Shown here: one piece after another, positions 1-10,154 of the stretch
Position numbering within the stretch: position 1 is the stretch's first letter
Layout: each line of letters begins with the position of its first letter
Origin: Tolypeutes matacus
Taxonomy: Eukaryota; Chordata; Mammalia; Cingulata; Chlamyphoridae
Direction: 5' to 3'
DNA: 64,000 bases
NCBI GenBank assembly: GCA_026826555.1
Contig: JAKSZT010021121.1
Span: 1,124,470 to 1,188,469 of the forward strand
The notes under the pieces: model-generated
What the model was told of the DNA's origin: nothing
Databases searched by the model: none
Seen by the model: only the letters and a program-made list of their open reading frames with translations
Program-made: the position numbers and the translations under genes

Positions 1-519
1 TGCCAGGTGCTGGCCGCCTTCCTGGAGCTGGCCGCCTGCCACAGGAGCTGCCAGCGGGACGTTGAGAGTGCGCTTCAGCCACCCGGCCAGGTGCCGCCGA
101 AGGCTTCCCTTGTGCTGGACCTGGTGGGCGGATTCTGGGACAGTGGAGGGAGTCCTTGCCCTGACATCTGTTGTTGTCAGAGAGACTAGACAGAGGGCAA
201 GGTGAGCCCCCGGGAAGTCAGGCTGTTGGCTGGAGCTGTGGGGCGATGGGGCAGGCGAGCGCTTGAGGGGTCAGGGACGCCTGCCGGGAGAAGGTGGCCC
301 TTGCCTGTGACCTCGTGGCACGGTTAATATTGAGATAGGCAGAGGGGAAAGGAGAGGCCAGCCCAGGCTCTAATGAAGAGGCAGAACGATGATAATTAGC
401 AGAGGCTTTGTATGCAAATGCTATTTCAAAAGTGCTTAAAAATATCTTCTGAGGGAGGCTGAAAATAGCAGGTGGTCCGCTTGAGCAGAGAGTATTTGGG
501 GAGTGGTGGGACGTAAGGG
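1..519. other. unassigned GC-rich then mixed sequence
   Basis: No repeat or gene is recognised here. The first 190 bases have an open frame on the + strand with many Leu and Ala codons, but it starts at the window edge without an ATG, has no recognisable domain and no convincing splice signals. The stretch could be unique intronic or intergenic DNA. A partial exon cut by the window edge cannot be excluded. Confidence 0.3.
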
Positions 520-534
520 GTGTGTGTGTGTGTG
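520..534. repeat. (TG)n microsatellite
   Basis: About seven uninterrupted TG units are seen directly. This is a short dinucleotide tract with no other sign of function. Confidence 0.9.
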
Positions 535-623
535 AGATAGGGTAGGTGTCCTTGTAGAGGACCAGGAAAACCAGGTGGAGAATTTTGCAAACCAAGGAAA
601 CAAATCCGCCTAGGCACTAAGCC

Positions 624-727
624 CGTTGAGGGATGGACTCTCGTCTATTTTATTCATCGTTGTGTCCTCAGCTTCTAGAAGGGCCTAACAGTAGATGTTT
701 GTTAAATATTTCTTAGGGAATGAATGG
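624..727 (+). repeat. L2 LINE 3' end
   Basis: The stretch follows the L2 3' terminus: a 'stretch of T then tgtgtcctcagc' segment, a degraded 'cctaacagtaga' in place of the usual tggcacatagta, then tgtttgttaaat and a tail ending in gaatgaatgg. It is strongly diverged, as expected for this ancient family. Confidence 0.65.
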
Positions 728-730
728 AGG

Positions 731-815
731 TACTTAATAGTGTTTATCACGTTTATCTTTACGGCAACCCTGTGAGAAGATACTATGATTCCCTTTTACA
801 GATCAAGATGGGCCA
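731..815 (-). repeat. MIR SINE fragment
   Basis: It matches the reverse complement of the MIR core and 3' half: acggcaaccctgtgagaaga, then a gap-ridden 'attcccttttacagatcaa' segment corresponding to the MIR sequence around 'cattttacagatgagg'. It is a diverged fragment. Confidence 0.5.
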
Positions 816-1831
816 TGCTTAGGCGTGTGTGTACGCATGGAACTGTGGGTATTGGGAGGAAGCACGTGGTGCCAGGAAGCTTTTTAGCAACAGCTCTGTG
901 AAATATCAATCAATTGGATTCCATTGTACGACCAGGACAATTTTACTAGCAGGAAGTATGACCATATTATATGGCTGCAGTGGAAAAAAAAAATCACAGC
1001 CATGAGCCTGGCCCAGAAAATGAAACAAGCCCACCGCGTAGGCAGGCCCAGTCGATGCTGCGCGTTTCTGCCAGCTTTCGTTTGCTGTTTGTTCCTTCGT
1101 GATGCCATTGATAAGCTCTGTTGCAGATAGGAAGTAACAGGTCCCAGCAGAAAATTTATAGAAGATAAGCTTCAAGCCAAATTCAATTTTACGCCTATCA
1201 ATTAGGAAAAATCTGCCGTTTGTTTAGTTGTAGATGTGAAATGCCCCAGTCTAGCCTGAAAATTGTCGCATGGGTGAGATGGGGAACACTGAAGGTTTTG
1301 AAGCAGGGACATGATTTGATGCATATCATGGTACCTCCCCAGAGAGGCATTTAACTGTGGGCAATATGAATCATGCAAGTGGCAGAAGCCCTGGGTGAGT
1401 ATGAGTAGGAGATTGGACAGTTGCTGTTCTCTGGGTCCCTCTCAGAATAGAGCCTCTTGCTGGGCTGATTGCAAGCCTAGTGTTGCAAGATGTGTATCTT
1501 TCCCATGACATGGTCCTTTAATGCAAGCCAACATGTTTGTCTGGTGCTCAACCAGTGGAGCAGTGCTCTGTTTCAAATCTGGAGGGCAAGCTGGGAAGAC
1601 AATCTCTAACATGGGGCTTCCTAAGGGATATTTCAAGGGTAGTTTAAGATGCGAGTTTTAGCTTTATGTACCAGCTTTAGGACTTAATCCCACCTAAGCT
1701 ATGACTCTGCTTGCCTTTGTGAGGCTTATCTGGCAGCTTGTTCAAAAGCAGTTGGGGCATGGAGAAGTATGAAATAGGGTGTCCAGCCCCCTTGAAGGCA
1801 GGGCTGGAGCTGAGAGATTGTCCCCACTCTG
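816..1831. other. unassigned, no gene or repeat recognised
   Basis: About 1 kb of mixed composition without recognisable repeat consensus, open frame of note or RNA gene. Several ORFs are short and occur on both strands over the same bases, as expected by chance. The part around 900-1230 is AT-richer and repeat-poor. Confidence 0.3.
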
Positions 1832-2140
1832 GAGTCTCAGGGCCTTTGCACTGGCTGTTTGTTCTTCCTAGTATACTCTCAGCCTAGTATGCTCTTCCCA
1901 TTTCTTGGCTCATTCCCTCACCTCTCTCAATACATCCTTCTCAGCATGCCTTCTCTGACTGTGCTATTTGAAAATCACATCCTCCCCATCCACCTTTTTG
2001 CATTTTCTCCATGGTACTTACTACCATCTAACATACTATATATTTTTTACTTTACTTTTTTTGTTTGTATGCATTCTCCCTATCCCTGCCTTCATCTGCT
2101 CCTTCCCAAAAATGTAAGCTTTGTGATGGCAGGGATTTAA
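1832..2140 (+). repeat. L2 LINE, 5' part of a split copy
   Basis: The sequence follows the L2 3' region: 'cagggcctttgcactggctg', then a 'tcattccctcacctctctca' segment, a 'cttctctgactgtgctattt' segment and a polypyrimidine-rich stretch ending 'gatggcagggattt'. It stops exactly where the L2 consensus would continue into its terminal 100 bp, which are found again at 3229-3323 after an L1M insertion. The predicted peptide across this stretch has no coding meaning. Confidence 0.75.
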
Positions 2141-3228
2141 AAACATTTTGTTTAAACTTTTAATTTTGAAAGTTTCCACATACCTATCACCCACCTTCCT
2201 CAAATGTTAACTTCTTGCATAACCCATAAAATAATCTTACCTAATCGTAGTTGAATGGTGAAATTATACCAGGAAATTAATATAAATACTGGAAATTAAT
2301 GTCAATACAACTAATTAATATTAATACAATACTCTTAATCTACAAGCCTTATCTAGATTTCGCCGGGTATCTCACTTATATCCATTTTCTGGCCCATGAT
2401 CCAATCTAGGACATCCCATATGACATTTAGCTGTCGTATCACCTTAATGTTCTCCAGTCTGGGACAGATGCTTGGCCTTTTTTTGAATTCCACGCCTTTG
2501 ACACCTGAAAGAGTCGTGACCAGGGATTTTGTAGAATTGGTTGTTTGTCTGATGACTGATTCAGGTTATGCATTTCTGGCAGGAACACCCCAGAAGTGAA
2601 GTCCTACCCTTTTCATTGCTTACATCAGGGGTACCTGGTGTTGGTATGACTTATTATTGGTGATACTAACTTTGAACTTGGTCAAAGGCAGGTGGTGCCT
2701 GCCAGGTTTCTCTGTAAAGTTATTGTTTTACATTTTGCATGAATATGTATTTTGTGGGGAGGTACTTTGAGACTGTGCAAACACCTTGATTCTTATCATC
2801 CTTTTTTGTCCACTAATTTTAGCATCCATTGATATTTCTTGCCTGTAAGAATTACTAATGTGGTGTTTCTCAAATAATGATTTTCGTTTTGTATCATTTT
2901 TTCTACATTTGTTAATTGGAATTCTGCTGTAGCAGGTGCTGTCTTTTCTCCCCGTTTATTTATTCACGAATTTATTTACATCAGTTTGGCTGGCTGTTTA
3001 TTTTATTTTATGTGTTATAATCTATTATTACTATTTAATTTGTTGGTCAGATGATTCCAGATTGGACCAGTGACAGCCCTTTCACGCTGGCTTCTCTGCC
3101 CTTTTGACACATCCCCATCATTCTTGGAGCATTTCCTTGTTTTCTGGCTCTACCAGATGCTCCAGGCTCGTCTTGTATTTTTCCTGCCCCAGCCCTGGAG
3201 TCAGCTCTTACTTCAAGAAGGAGAGCAA
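2141..3228 (-). mobile_element. antisense L1M 3' region inserted into L2
   Basis: The reverse complement reads as the 3' UTR of an old L1M-type LINE. Landmarks in + orientation are a 'tttaattttgaaagtttcc' start (the reversed A-rich end), the 'cagatttcgccgggtatc' segment, 'ggttatgcatttctggcag', 'ctaattttagcatccattga' and 'ccagatgctccaggctcgtc'. The same L1M region occurs again at 20608-21530, where the two copies can be compared. It interrupts an older L2, so it is younger than that L2. Confidence 0.7.
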
Positions 3229-3323
3229 GGGTTCTGTTTGTATTGTTCATTGTTGTATTCCTAACATGCCCAGTGGCTGGCACATAGTAGGATTGCAATA
3301 AATATTTTTTTGAATGAATGAAC
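3229..3323 (+). repeat. L2 LINE, 3' part of the split copy
   Basis: Contains the diagnostic L2 3' end: tattgttcattgttgtattc, then 'ggctggcacatagtagg', then a degenerate 'gcaataaatatttttttgaa' and gaatgaatg. It resumes the L2 copy broken at 2140. Confidence 0.8.
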
Positions 3324-4194
3324 AAATCCTAGAAAGGACAATTCAGCAGATCAGGTTGCAGAAGCCATAAATCATACTGCCTGCCCCCTGGTGAGCCTGC
3401 ATTAGTGACTTTGAACTTGGGAAGATACTTTTCCCTATTACCCTTCCTTGTGTGCCTTTGGGCTTTGACAGCCCTAAGAGGTCCTGTTTTGTCCCTGTCA
3501 GCCTGTTCTCAGTGCCACCTTACCTGAAAAGGAGCCCAGGGCATCCCCAATCTTGTAGTTGCAGAAGCCAAGAGTGTGGAAGGCTGCCAGGGAGCAGGCT
3601 GGCAAGAGCGAGGGGGCTGGGGAGCCTTTGGGCCTGTTCACGGCTCCCATCTTGAACACCAGTGGTGGGGGACAGTGCTCTGGGGGCGGATGGCAGAGGT
3701 CCTGGGGGCCCACTGGTGTACCTTCAGCTGGGGGTTGCCAAGAGCCCCCTGTAGTCTCCTGAGAGACGCAGGCCTCTCTTGAATTTTTTATGAGTTTTTC
3801 TTTATAAAAGATTAAAACTCAGTTACAGTGGCTGTGGAAAAGATTGTGATAATCAGATTTTTATTTATGAGTTGAGTCCTGTGTGTGTGTGCGTGCGCCC
3901 TGTTGGGGAAAGCTGGCTGGCAGGCCTTCTTGCCATCCATGCTGGCAGACTTTTGTGCCAGGAGCTAACTTGGCCAGCTGTAGCCTCTCCATAGTCAGGG
4001 GAGACCTGGCTCCTGGGTGGGCCGTGGCTGTGTCCTCTGAGAACTGTGTTGCCTGTTTACTAGGGGAAACCTTCTCCGTGAGGAGGTAATGATACCCATA
4101 CCTCCTGGGTTCAGCAGTTCAGGTTCTTGGAACACGCTGGCAACGGTGTTCTTGCTGGTTCTGCATGATGGGCCTGGGCACTGGGTCAGGCAAG
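3324..4194. other. unassigned, partly GC-rich
   Basis: No repeat family is recognised with confidence. 3560-3770 is G-rich and open in several frames on both strands, which is a composition effect. A short TG-rich run lies at 3880-3895. Confidence 0.3.
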
Positions 4195-4390
4195 GATGAT
4201 TTCCCCCATTTTACAGATGGGGGAATTGAGGCCCAGAAAAAGAAAGTGAGCGGCTGTCCACAGTGTCACGGGGTCTGGAAATCATGAGAAATCTGGGAAT
4301 ACCTCTTACTGCGTGCATCATAGGTATTTTGTTCTCAGGGCAACTCCCTGAAGAAGGTGCTATCAACATCTCCATTTGGAAGTTTCACCA
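4195..4390 (-). repeat. MIR-type SINE remnants
   Basis: 'ccccattttacagatggggg' followed by 'aattgaggcccagaaa' is the reversed MIR core. A second weaker match around 4320-4390 ('ctcagggcaactccctgaag', 'aacatctccatttggaag') may be a separate MIR or a rearranged continuation. Confidence 0.6.
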
Positions 4391-4889
4391 TTGATAGATA
4401 GCAGAGCCCATGTGTCCCCCTGGCCATGAGGGCATTACCTGGTGTAACAGGCAGTCTGTGGCAGGGCTGGGGCCGAAGACTTTACGTCCTTCACTGCAGC
4501 CTCCCCTGCTTATTGTGTGGTCCTTGTGAGAGGGGATGCCGAGGGCCTGCAGCATCTGGGCTGTGCAGGGGGTAGCGCCTGCTGGGAGTTGGGGAGCAAG
4601 AGGAGTTCTGGGCTGGGCGTGGGGCCTCTGCAGCTGCTGGGTCCAGAATCGGGAATTGCACTTGGAACAGTTCTCCCTGAGTTCTTCTTCTTTAGGCCTT
4701 TGTACTCCAGTGTTCCTGACAGGCTTCACTCACCTAGTTGCCATGGCACCTCCATGTCTCTGAGAATTTTGCCTCACGAGAAGCTGTTAATGTGTGGAGC
4801 CCCTCAGGGGCCAGGAGGCCCCTTGCTGTGGTTTAGGAAGGCCCCAGCAGGGGGAGGAGGTGCTGCAGGAGAGAGAGAGTTCTTGATTT
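4391..4889. other. unassigned
   Basis: No gene or repeat recognised. Short overlapping frames occur on both strands. Confidence 0.3.
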
Positions 4890-5003
4890 TTCAGTTATTT
4901 CCAGAACCTCCGTTTATTCACCTTTAAAGTGGGGATAAATGAAGATTCAGTAAAATCATGAATGTGAAGGGCCGGAGAGCAGTACTTGGCATGCAGGAAG
5001 GGC
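4890..5003 (+). repeat. MIR SINE
   Basis: Reads as the 3' half of MIR in sense: 'cctttaaagtggggataaat', then a diverged 'gaatgtgaagggccggagag', then 'cagtacttggcatgcag'. Confidence 0.65.
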
Positions 5004-5248
5004 CACATCAGTGGCAGTTTGGAGTCTAGAAATAGATTCACCTGGGACACACAGAGGCTGAGGGAGCGGACTCTCCTGCATAGCCCTTATTCCAGTCGGA
5101 AGTTGGTCATGTGGATGTTCAGAGCTGTGCGATGTCCATCTCCCTTGCCCGGCCGGCCTCAGCATCTCACAGAACCCGGCACAGGTTGGCCATGTGATGC
5201 CTTTGCTATTTTAAAAAATTACTTGTACACCTAGATTCACTTACCATG
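5004..5248. other. unassigned
   Basis: Nothing recognised apart from chance open frames. Confidence 0.25.
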
Positions 5249-5463
5249 AAGCTTTGGCATCATTCGGACCATGGTTAGAACCTTGAGACCTGTTTTTTCC
5301 TTGTAATAGCTCTGTGACCTTAGGCAAATTACTTCAACTCTCTGGCCTGTTTCCTCATCTGTAAAATCGGGTCGTTGTCACCCTCCCTTGGTTCTCCTCT
5401 GAGCTGCCGAGAGAGTGTGCGCAAAGCACACAGACAGAGCCTGGCACAGGGTGGGTGTATTAC
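5249..5463 (+). repeat. MIR SINE, nearly full length
   Basis: 'agctctgtgaccttaggcaa', 'ttacttcaactctctggcct', 'tttcctcatctgtaaaatcg' and a late 'gagcctggcacagggtggg' appear in MIR order. This is one of the better preserved MIRs in the window. Confidence 0.8.
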
Positions 5464-6041
5464 ATGGTTTGGTTTCATTGGGTGGAAGGTTTTCATGAGG
5501 CCAGAGATCCAGAGAGTTGCTCCCAGCCTTCCTTCTACCTCTTTCCCCTTCCGGTCAGTCGAGGGCTCCTTCCTGGTTAGGGCTTAGTGGTGAAGCCAAT
5601 TGGGTTTTCTGGATTAGCATCAGATGGAGTAATCCAGAGGCTGAAGGGGTGTGGAGTCACTGAGCTGGGAGCTGATCAGTGTCGAGTGTGCTGGGTCTCC
5701 CTCCAGGAGAAGAGAAGGGATGGTGTGTGGTCTGGAAGCAAGAGTGCCTTTTTCCATTTCCCTCTGAACTTCACCTCATCCTGAAAAGTTTCCCATAAAT
5801 AAAATCCTTATTTTACTTTATTTTTTTACTACTCTTTGCATGAAAGGATTTTATGCCATAGCTTTTAACAAAGTGAAAGAATGCCTTCTATAAAGTGAAT
5901 CACCACTCCTGATGTTTCCTTTGTATAAATATGGCCTGTCTTATGCTGTGTTTTCTTCCTTTTTTTTTTTTCTATTATTATTTTTATCATCCAAAATAAT
6001 AATATATGTTCACTGTTGAACACTTAGGAAGTCATCTGACA
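5464..6041. other. unassigned, becomes AT-rich
   Basis: 5464-5780 is not recognised. 5780-6041 is AT-rich, with a T run at 5961-5971, and may be old L1-flanking material. Confidence 0.3.
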
Positions 6042-8151
6042 ATATTGAGTTGGCCTACCCGTGGACATTGGATAGCTCTCCATTTATTTAGATCTCTTTG
6101 ATTTATTTAATCAGAGTTTTGTAGTTTTCCTCATATAGCTCCTGTACATATTTTTTTAGATTTGTACCTAAGTACTTCTTTTTCTTGGGGGTGGGGGCGG
6201 GGTCCTAATGTAAATGGTTGTGTTTTTAACTTCAGATTAACTGTTCATTGCTTATATATAGGAAAGCAGTTGACTCTTGTGTGTTAACCTGGAATCCTGC
6301 AGCCTTGCTATAATCACTTCTTAGTTCTAGGAGGGTTTTTTAAAATAGATTCTTTGAGATTTTCTGTACAGTCATATCATCTGCAAAAAAGACAGTTTTA
6401 TTTCTTCCTTCCTAATCTATGTACTGTATTTCCTTTTCTTGTCCTTTTGCATTAGTTAGAACTTCCAGTACAGTGTGGAATAGGAGTGATTGGAAGGTCA
6501 TCTTTGCCTTATTCCCAGTCTTAGGGATAAAGCATCTAATTTCTCACCATTAAGTATGATGCTAGGTGTACAGCATTTGTAGATCTTCTTTATCAAGTTG
6601 GGACAGTGTTTCCTCTACTCTTAGTTTGCTGAGAGTTTTTATTATCATGAATTGGTGTTTTATTTTGGCAAATGCTTCCTCAGCATCAGTTAATATGATC
6701 ATCTGTTTTTCCTTCTTTACCTTGTTGATGTGATGGATTACATTAATTGATTTATGAATGCTGAACCAACCTTGTATATCTGGAATAAATCTCATTTGGT
6801 TATGATATATAATCCTTTTCATACCTTGCTGGCTTCAATTTACTAATATTTTGTTGAGGAATTTTGCATCCATGTTCATGAGAGAAATTGATAGTTTTCC
6901 TTTCTTGCAATGTCTTTATCTGGTTTTGTTTTTAAGGTGATGTTGGCTCACTGGAACGAGTTAAGAAGTGATTCCTCTGCTTCTATTTTCTGGAAGACAT
7001 TGTAGAGAGTAGGTAGCATTTCTTCCTTAAATTTTGGTAGAATTCACCAGTGAATCCATCTGGGCCTGGTGCTTTTTGTTTTGGGAGGTTATTAATTATT
7101 AATTTGATTTCTTTAGTAAATATAGGCCTATTCAGATGATCTGTTCTTCTGTGAGTTTTGGTAGAATGTGCCTTTCAAGGAATTAGTCTATTTAAGTTTT
7201 CAAATTAGTGAGTATAGATTTTTTCATAATTTTCCTTTATTTTCCTTGTAGGGTCCGTGGGATCAGTAATGATGGCTATTCTTTCATTTTTGATGTTAGC
7301 AATTTGTGTCTTCTCCCTTTTCCTCTTGGTTAGCCTGGCTGGAGATTAATCAATTTTATTGATCTTTAAAAAGAACCAGCTTTTGGATTTGTTAATTTTC
7401 CCTATTGATTGCCTGCATTCAATTTCATTGATTTCTGCCCGATTTTTTATTGTTTCTTTTCTTCTACTATAAGTTTACATTCCTTTTCTTTCTGTAGTTT
7501 TGGGAGATGTGGAAGTTTGATTATTGATTTTAGGTCTTCTTTTCTCATATGTGTATTCAATGCTAAAATTTCTCTCTAGGCATTGCTCTTGCTGCTTCCC
7601 ACAAATTTTGTTTAGTTGCACTTTCATTGACTTCTTTGGCCCCTGTGTTATTTAGAAGTGTGTTACTTAATCTCTAAATACTTTTCTGTTTCTAATTTCA
7701 AGTTTAATTTTATAGAGATTTTTAAATTTGTTAACTTGTGTTTTATGGCCCAGGATGTGGTCTCTCTTGGTGAATGATTCATGTGCACTTGTGAAGAATG
7801 TGTACGTGCTGTTGTTGGATGGAGTATTCTATAAATATCAGTTAGATCCAGTTGCTTGTATCCTTACTGATTTTCAGGTCAAATGTATCCTTACTGATTT
7901 TCTGCCTGCTGGATTGTCAGTTACTTATGGGGGTGTTGAAGTCTCTGGCTAGCATAGTGGATCTGTCTATTTGTCCTTGCGTTTCTGTCAGTTTTTGCCT
8001 CATGTATTTTGATGCTTACTTATTAGGTGCATATATGTGAGGATTATTATTTCTTTTTGGAGAATTGACTCCTTTATCATTATGTGATACCCTAAATTAT
8101 CTCTGATAATTTTCCTTGTTCTGATGTCTGCTTTGTATAAAATTAATATAG
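6042..8151 (-). mobile_element. old antisense L1, ORF2 region
   Basis: This is an L1 in reverse orientation. The left end corresponds to the C-terminal part of ORF2. The reverse frame at 6562-6822 preserves reverse-transcriptase fingers and palm remnants: FIPDIQGWF, INVIHHINK and a diverged TDAEEAF in place of the usual DAEKAF. Many stops and frameshifts make it non-functional. It continues beyond a SINE at 8152-8342. Judging by divergence it is clearly older than the sense L1 at 24344. Confidence 0.85.
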
Positions 8152-8342
8152 TGGGAAGTGGCTGTGGCTCAATCAGTAGGGCTCCCGTTTACCATATGGG
8201 GGGCCCCGGGTTCGGGTCCCGGGGCCTCCTGGTGAAGGCAAAAGCCCGCCCGCACGGCGTGGTTGGCTGACCCAGCGAGCACAAGCAGCAAGGGGGGGAT
8301 AAATGAATGAATAAATAAATAAAAATCTTTAAAAAAAAAAAA
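8152..8342 (+). mobile_element. DAS-type tRNA-derived SINE with TSD
   Basis: A tRNA-like head holds an A-box region (gtggctcaatcagtaggg) and a B-box (ggttcgggtcc; the canonical A is G here). A body with 'ggcctcctggtgaaggc' and 'cagcgagcacaagcagcaag' follows, then an (AAAT)n-like segment and a poly-A tail. The insertion is flanked by a 13-bp direct repeat, aaaattaatatag, at 8139-8151 and 8343-8355. DAS SINEs derive from tRNA-Ala and are typical of armadillos. It interrupts the antisense L1. Confidence 0.92.
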
Positions 8343-8417
8343 AAAATTAATATAGCTACTCCAGCTATTTTTTAATCAGTTTTAGCACGGTATATGTTTC
8401 TCTTTTACTTTTTATCA
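8343..8417 (-). mobile_element. old antisense L1, continuation
   Basis: Continues the L1 ORF2 reading after the SINE ('ctactccagctattttttaa', 'cggtatatgtttctctttta'). It breaks off where an internal insertion starts. Confidence 0.65.
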
Positions 8418-8720
8418 CAAAACATGAGTAGTTTACTGAAGAAGCTTTCACATTTCACCTAGATGACCTATCACATGATATGTGTTTCAATTCAGTCAAA
8501 TGGACCTGAATATATATATTTTAATTAGAGAAGTTGTAAGTTTACAAAACAACATGCATACCTTACGGGATTGCCATACACCACCCTACCAACACCTTAC
8601 ATTGTTGTGACATATTTGTTACAAACAATGAAAGAACGTTGTCATAATATTACTGCTATCTATAGTCCATAGCTTACATTTGGTATATTTTTCCAGAAAC
8701 CATCCTATTATTTTTTTACT
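8418..8720. mobile_element. L1 3'-end-like fragment inserted in the older L1
   Basis: The stretch contains 'gagaagttgtaagtttacaa', 'ccatacaccaccctaccaac' and 'tatagtccatagcttacatt', familiar from L1 3' UTRs. It sits between two L1 ORF2 pieces that are contiguous in the consensus (before 8418 and after about 8745). Similar T-rich words (ttttactttttt) lie on both sides and may be the TSD. Subfamily and orientation are not certain. Confidence 0.5.
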
Positions 8721-8811
8721 TTTTTGCTTTGCTTTTTATATGTGTCTTTATATTTAAAGTGGGCTTTTTTTATACAACAAATACTTGGGTCTTTTTAAAA
8801 ATAGACTCTGG
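8721..8811 (-). mobile_element. old antisense L1, short continuation
   Basis: 'tctttatatttaaagtgggc' and 'atacaacaaatacttgggtc' match the antisense L1 stretch that normally precedes the piece found after the next SINE. It ends in the left target-site copy of the SINE at 8812. Confidence 0.65.
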
Positions 8812-9305
8812 GGGGGCGGATGTGGCTCAAATGGTTGGGCATCCGTCTGCCATATGGAGGGACCTGGGTTCGATCCCCGGAACCTCCCGGTAAAATAATA
8901 TATATATATATAGAAGGCGCATGGGCTGCCAGGCTGTGTGTGCCGGTGAGCCGCCAGGCCCCGGGAGCCATGCAGCAAGATGATGACGTAATAGGAGAGA
9001 GACGCAGGGGAGAGACAAGACGAGATGCTCCGAAAACTCCGAAAACCACCGAGGTGGCGCTCGTGGCAAAACACGTCTCTCCATCAGAGGTCTCCAGGAT
9101 CGAATCCTGGTGAAGACTGGAGGAGGAGAATGGGAAGAGATGGCAGGAAACAGACACAGAGAATTGCCCAGAGAATGGACACAAAACAGCAAGTGGGGAA
9201 GGGGGTGATTAAAATGGATAAAGTAAATAAATAAATCTTACAAATAAAAAAAAAATATGAGAAAAAAAAAATTGTGATCTGTCAACTTTGTATTTATAAT
9301 TAAAA
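8812..9305 (+). mobile_element. long chimeric DAS-type SINE with TSD
   Basis: The head is a tRNA-like unit with a canonical B-box (ggttcgatccc) near 8869-8880. An (AT)n stretch at 8898-8911 links it to a 300-bp unrelated body. The body carries a second pair of Pol III-like boxes: tggcgc at 9055 and ggatcgaatcc at 9097-9107, spaced as in a tRNA. A-rich tails occur at about 9222-9271 and again just before the right TSD. Direct repeats aaaaatagactctgg flank the whole at 8797-8811 and 9306-9320. Chimeric DAS subfamilies are known in armadillo; this copy fits that class. Open frames of 97-129 aa across it are not genes. Confidence 0.85.
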
Positions 9306-10064
9306 AAAAATAGACTCTGGTAGTCTTTTAATTTCTGTATTTAGACCATTTACATTTACAGTGATGTTGATATAGTTGTATTTTTTGTGTAACTGTTTTC
9401 TATTTGTTGCACTTGTTTGTTTCTTTTTTAAAAAATCTTCCCCCCTTTATTTCTTGTCTGGTTTTAATTGATAATTTTATATGATTCCATTTTCTCTCCT
9501 CTTTTAGCATATCAGTTATACTTTTAAAGACTTGGTGGCTGCCCTAGAGTTTGCAATATACATTTACAACCGACCTAAGTCCACTTTCAGATAACACTAA
9601 CTTTTTCACAGGTAGTACCGGTGCCTCATAACAGTATTCCCAAGTCTACTCTCCCTTCCCAGATAACTGCTGTTATTCATTTCACTTATCCATAAGCTAT
9701 AATACACCATTGCTATTATTACTTTGAACAGTTATTACATCAGTTAAGACTAAGAAAAATGACAGACTATCTTCATTTATTCCTTGTTTAGTGCTGTTCT
9801 TTTCTTTGGTATAGATACATATTTTCTTTTCTTTGTGAAAAGCTTCTTTTAACACGTTTTGCAAGGCAGGTCTACAGGTGACAAATTCCCTCAGTTTTTG
9901 TTTGTCTGAGTCTTTATTTCTCCTTCACTTTTGAAGGATAAATTCACTGGATATAAAATTCTAGGTTGGTTGGTTTTTTTCTTTCAACATTTAAAATATT
10001 TTACTTCACTCTCTTGCTTGCGTAGTTTTTGAGAAGTCTGATACCTTCTTATCCTTATTCTTTT
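9306..10064 (-). mobile_element. old antisense L1, continuation
   Basis: Resumes antisense L1 sequence ('ctgtatttagaccatttaca' and onward, 'gctgccctagagtttgcaat'). It is AT-rich and full of stops on both strands, with no useful frame left. It ends at the DAS SINE at 10065. Confidence 0.7.
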
Positions 10065-10154
10065 TTTTTTTTACCGGGAGGTCCCGGGGATTGAACCTGG
10101 GTCCCTCCATATGGGAGACGGACGCCCAACCAGTTGAGCCACATCCGACCCCCA
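10065..10154 (-). mobile_element. tRNA-only DAS SINE with TSD
   Basis: A 90-bp insertion in reverse: poly-T, then accgggaggtcccggggatt, the reversed B-box and 'ggttgggcgtccgtctccca' on the other strand. No body follows the tRNA-like head. A 14-bp direct repeat, atccttattctttt, flanks it at 10051-10064 and 10155-10168. Confidence 0.9.

Noticed and set aside
7..189. Partial coding exon at the window edge
   Set aside because: The frame starts with GTG at the edge, and no domain or convincing donor site is visible. It cannot be decided from this window.
8152..8240. tRNA-Ala genes in the tRNA-like units
   Set aside because: The units carry SINE bodies, A-rich tails and TSDs, so they are retroposons.
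8754..9234. Overlapping ORFs up to 129 aa
   Set aside because: All lie within the chimeric DAS SINE, on both strands and several frames.
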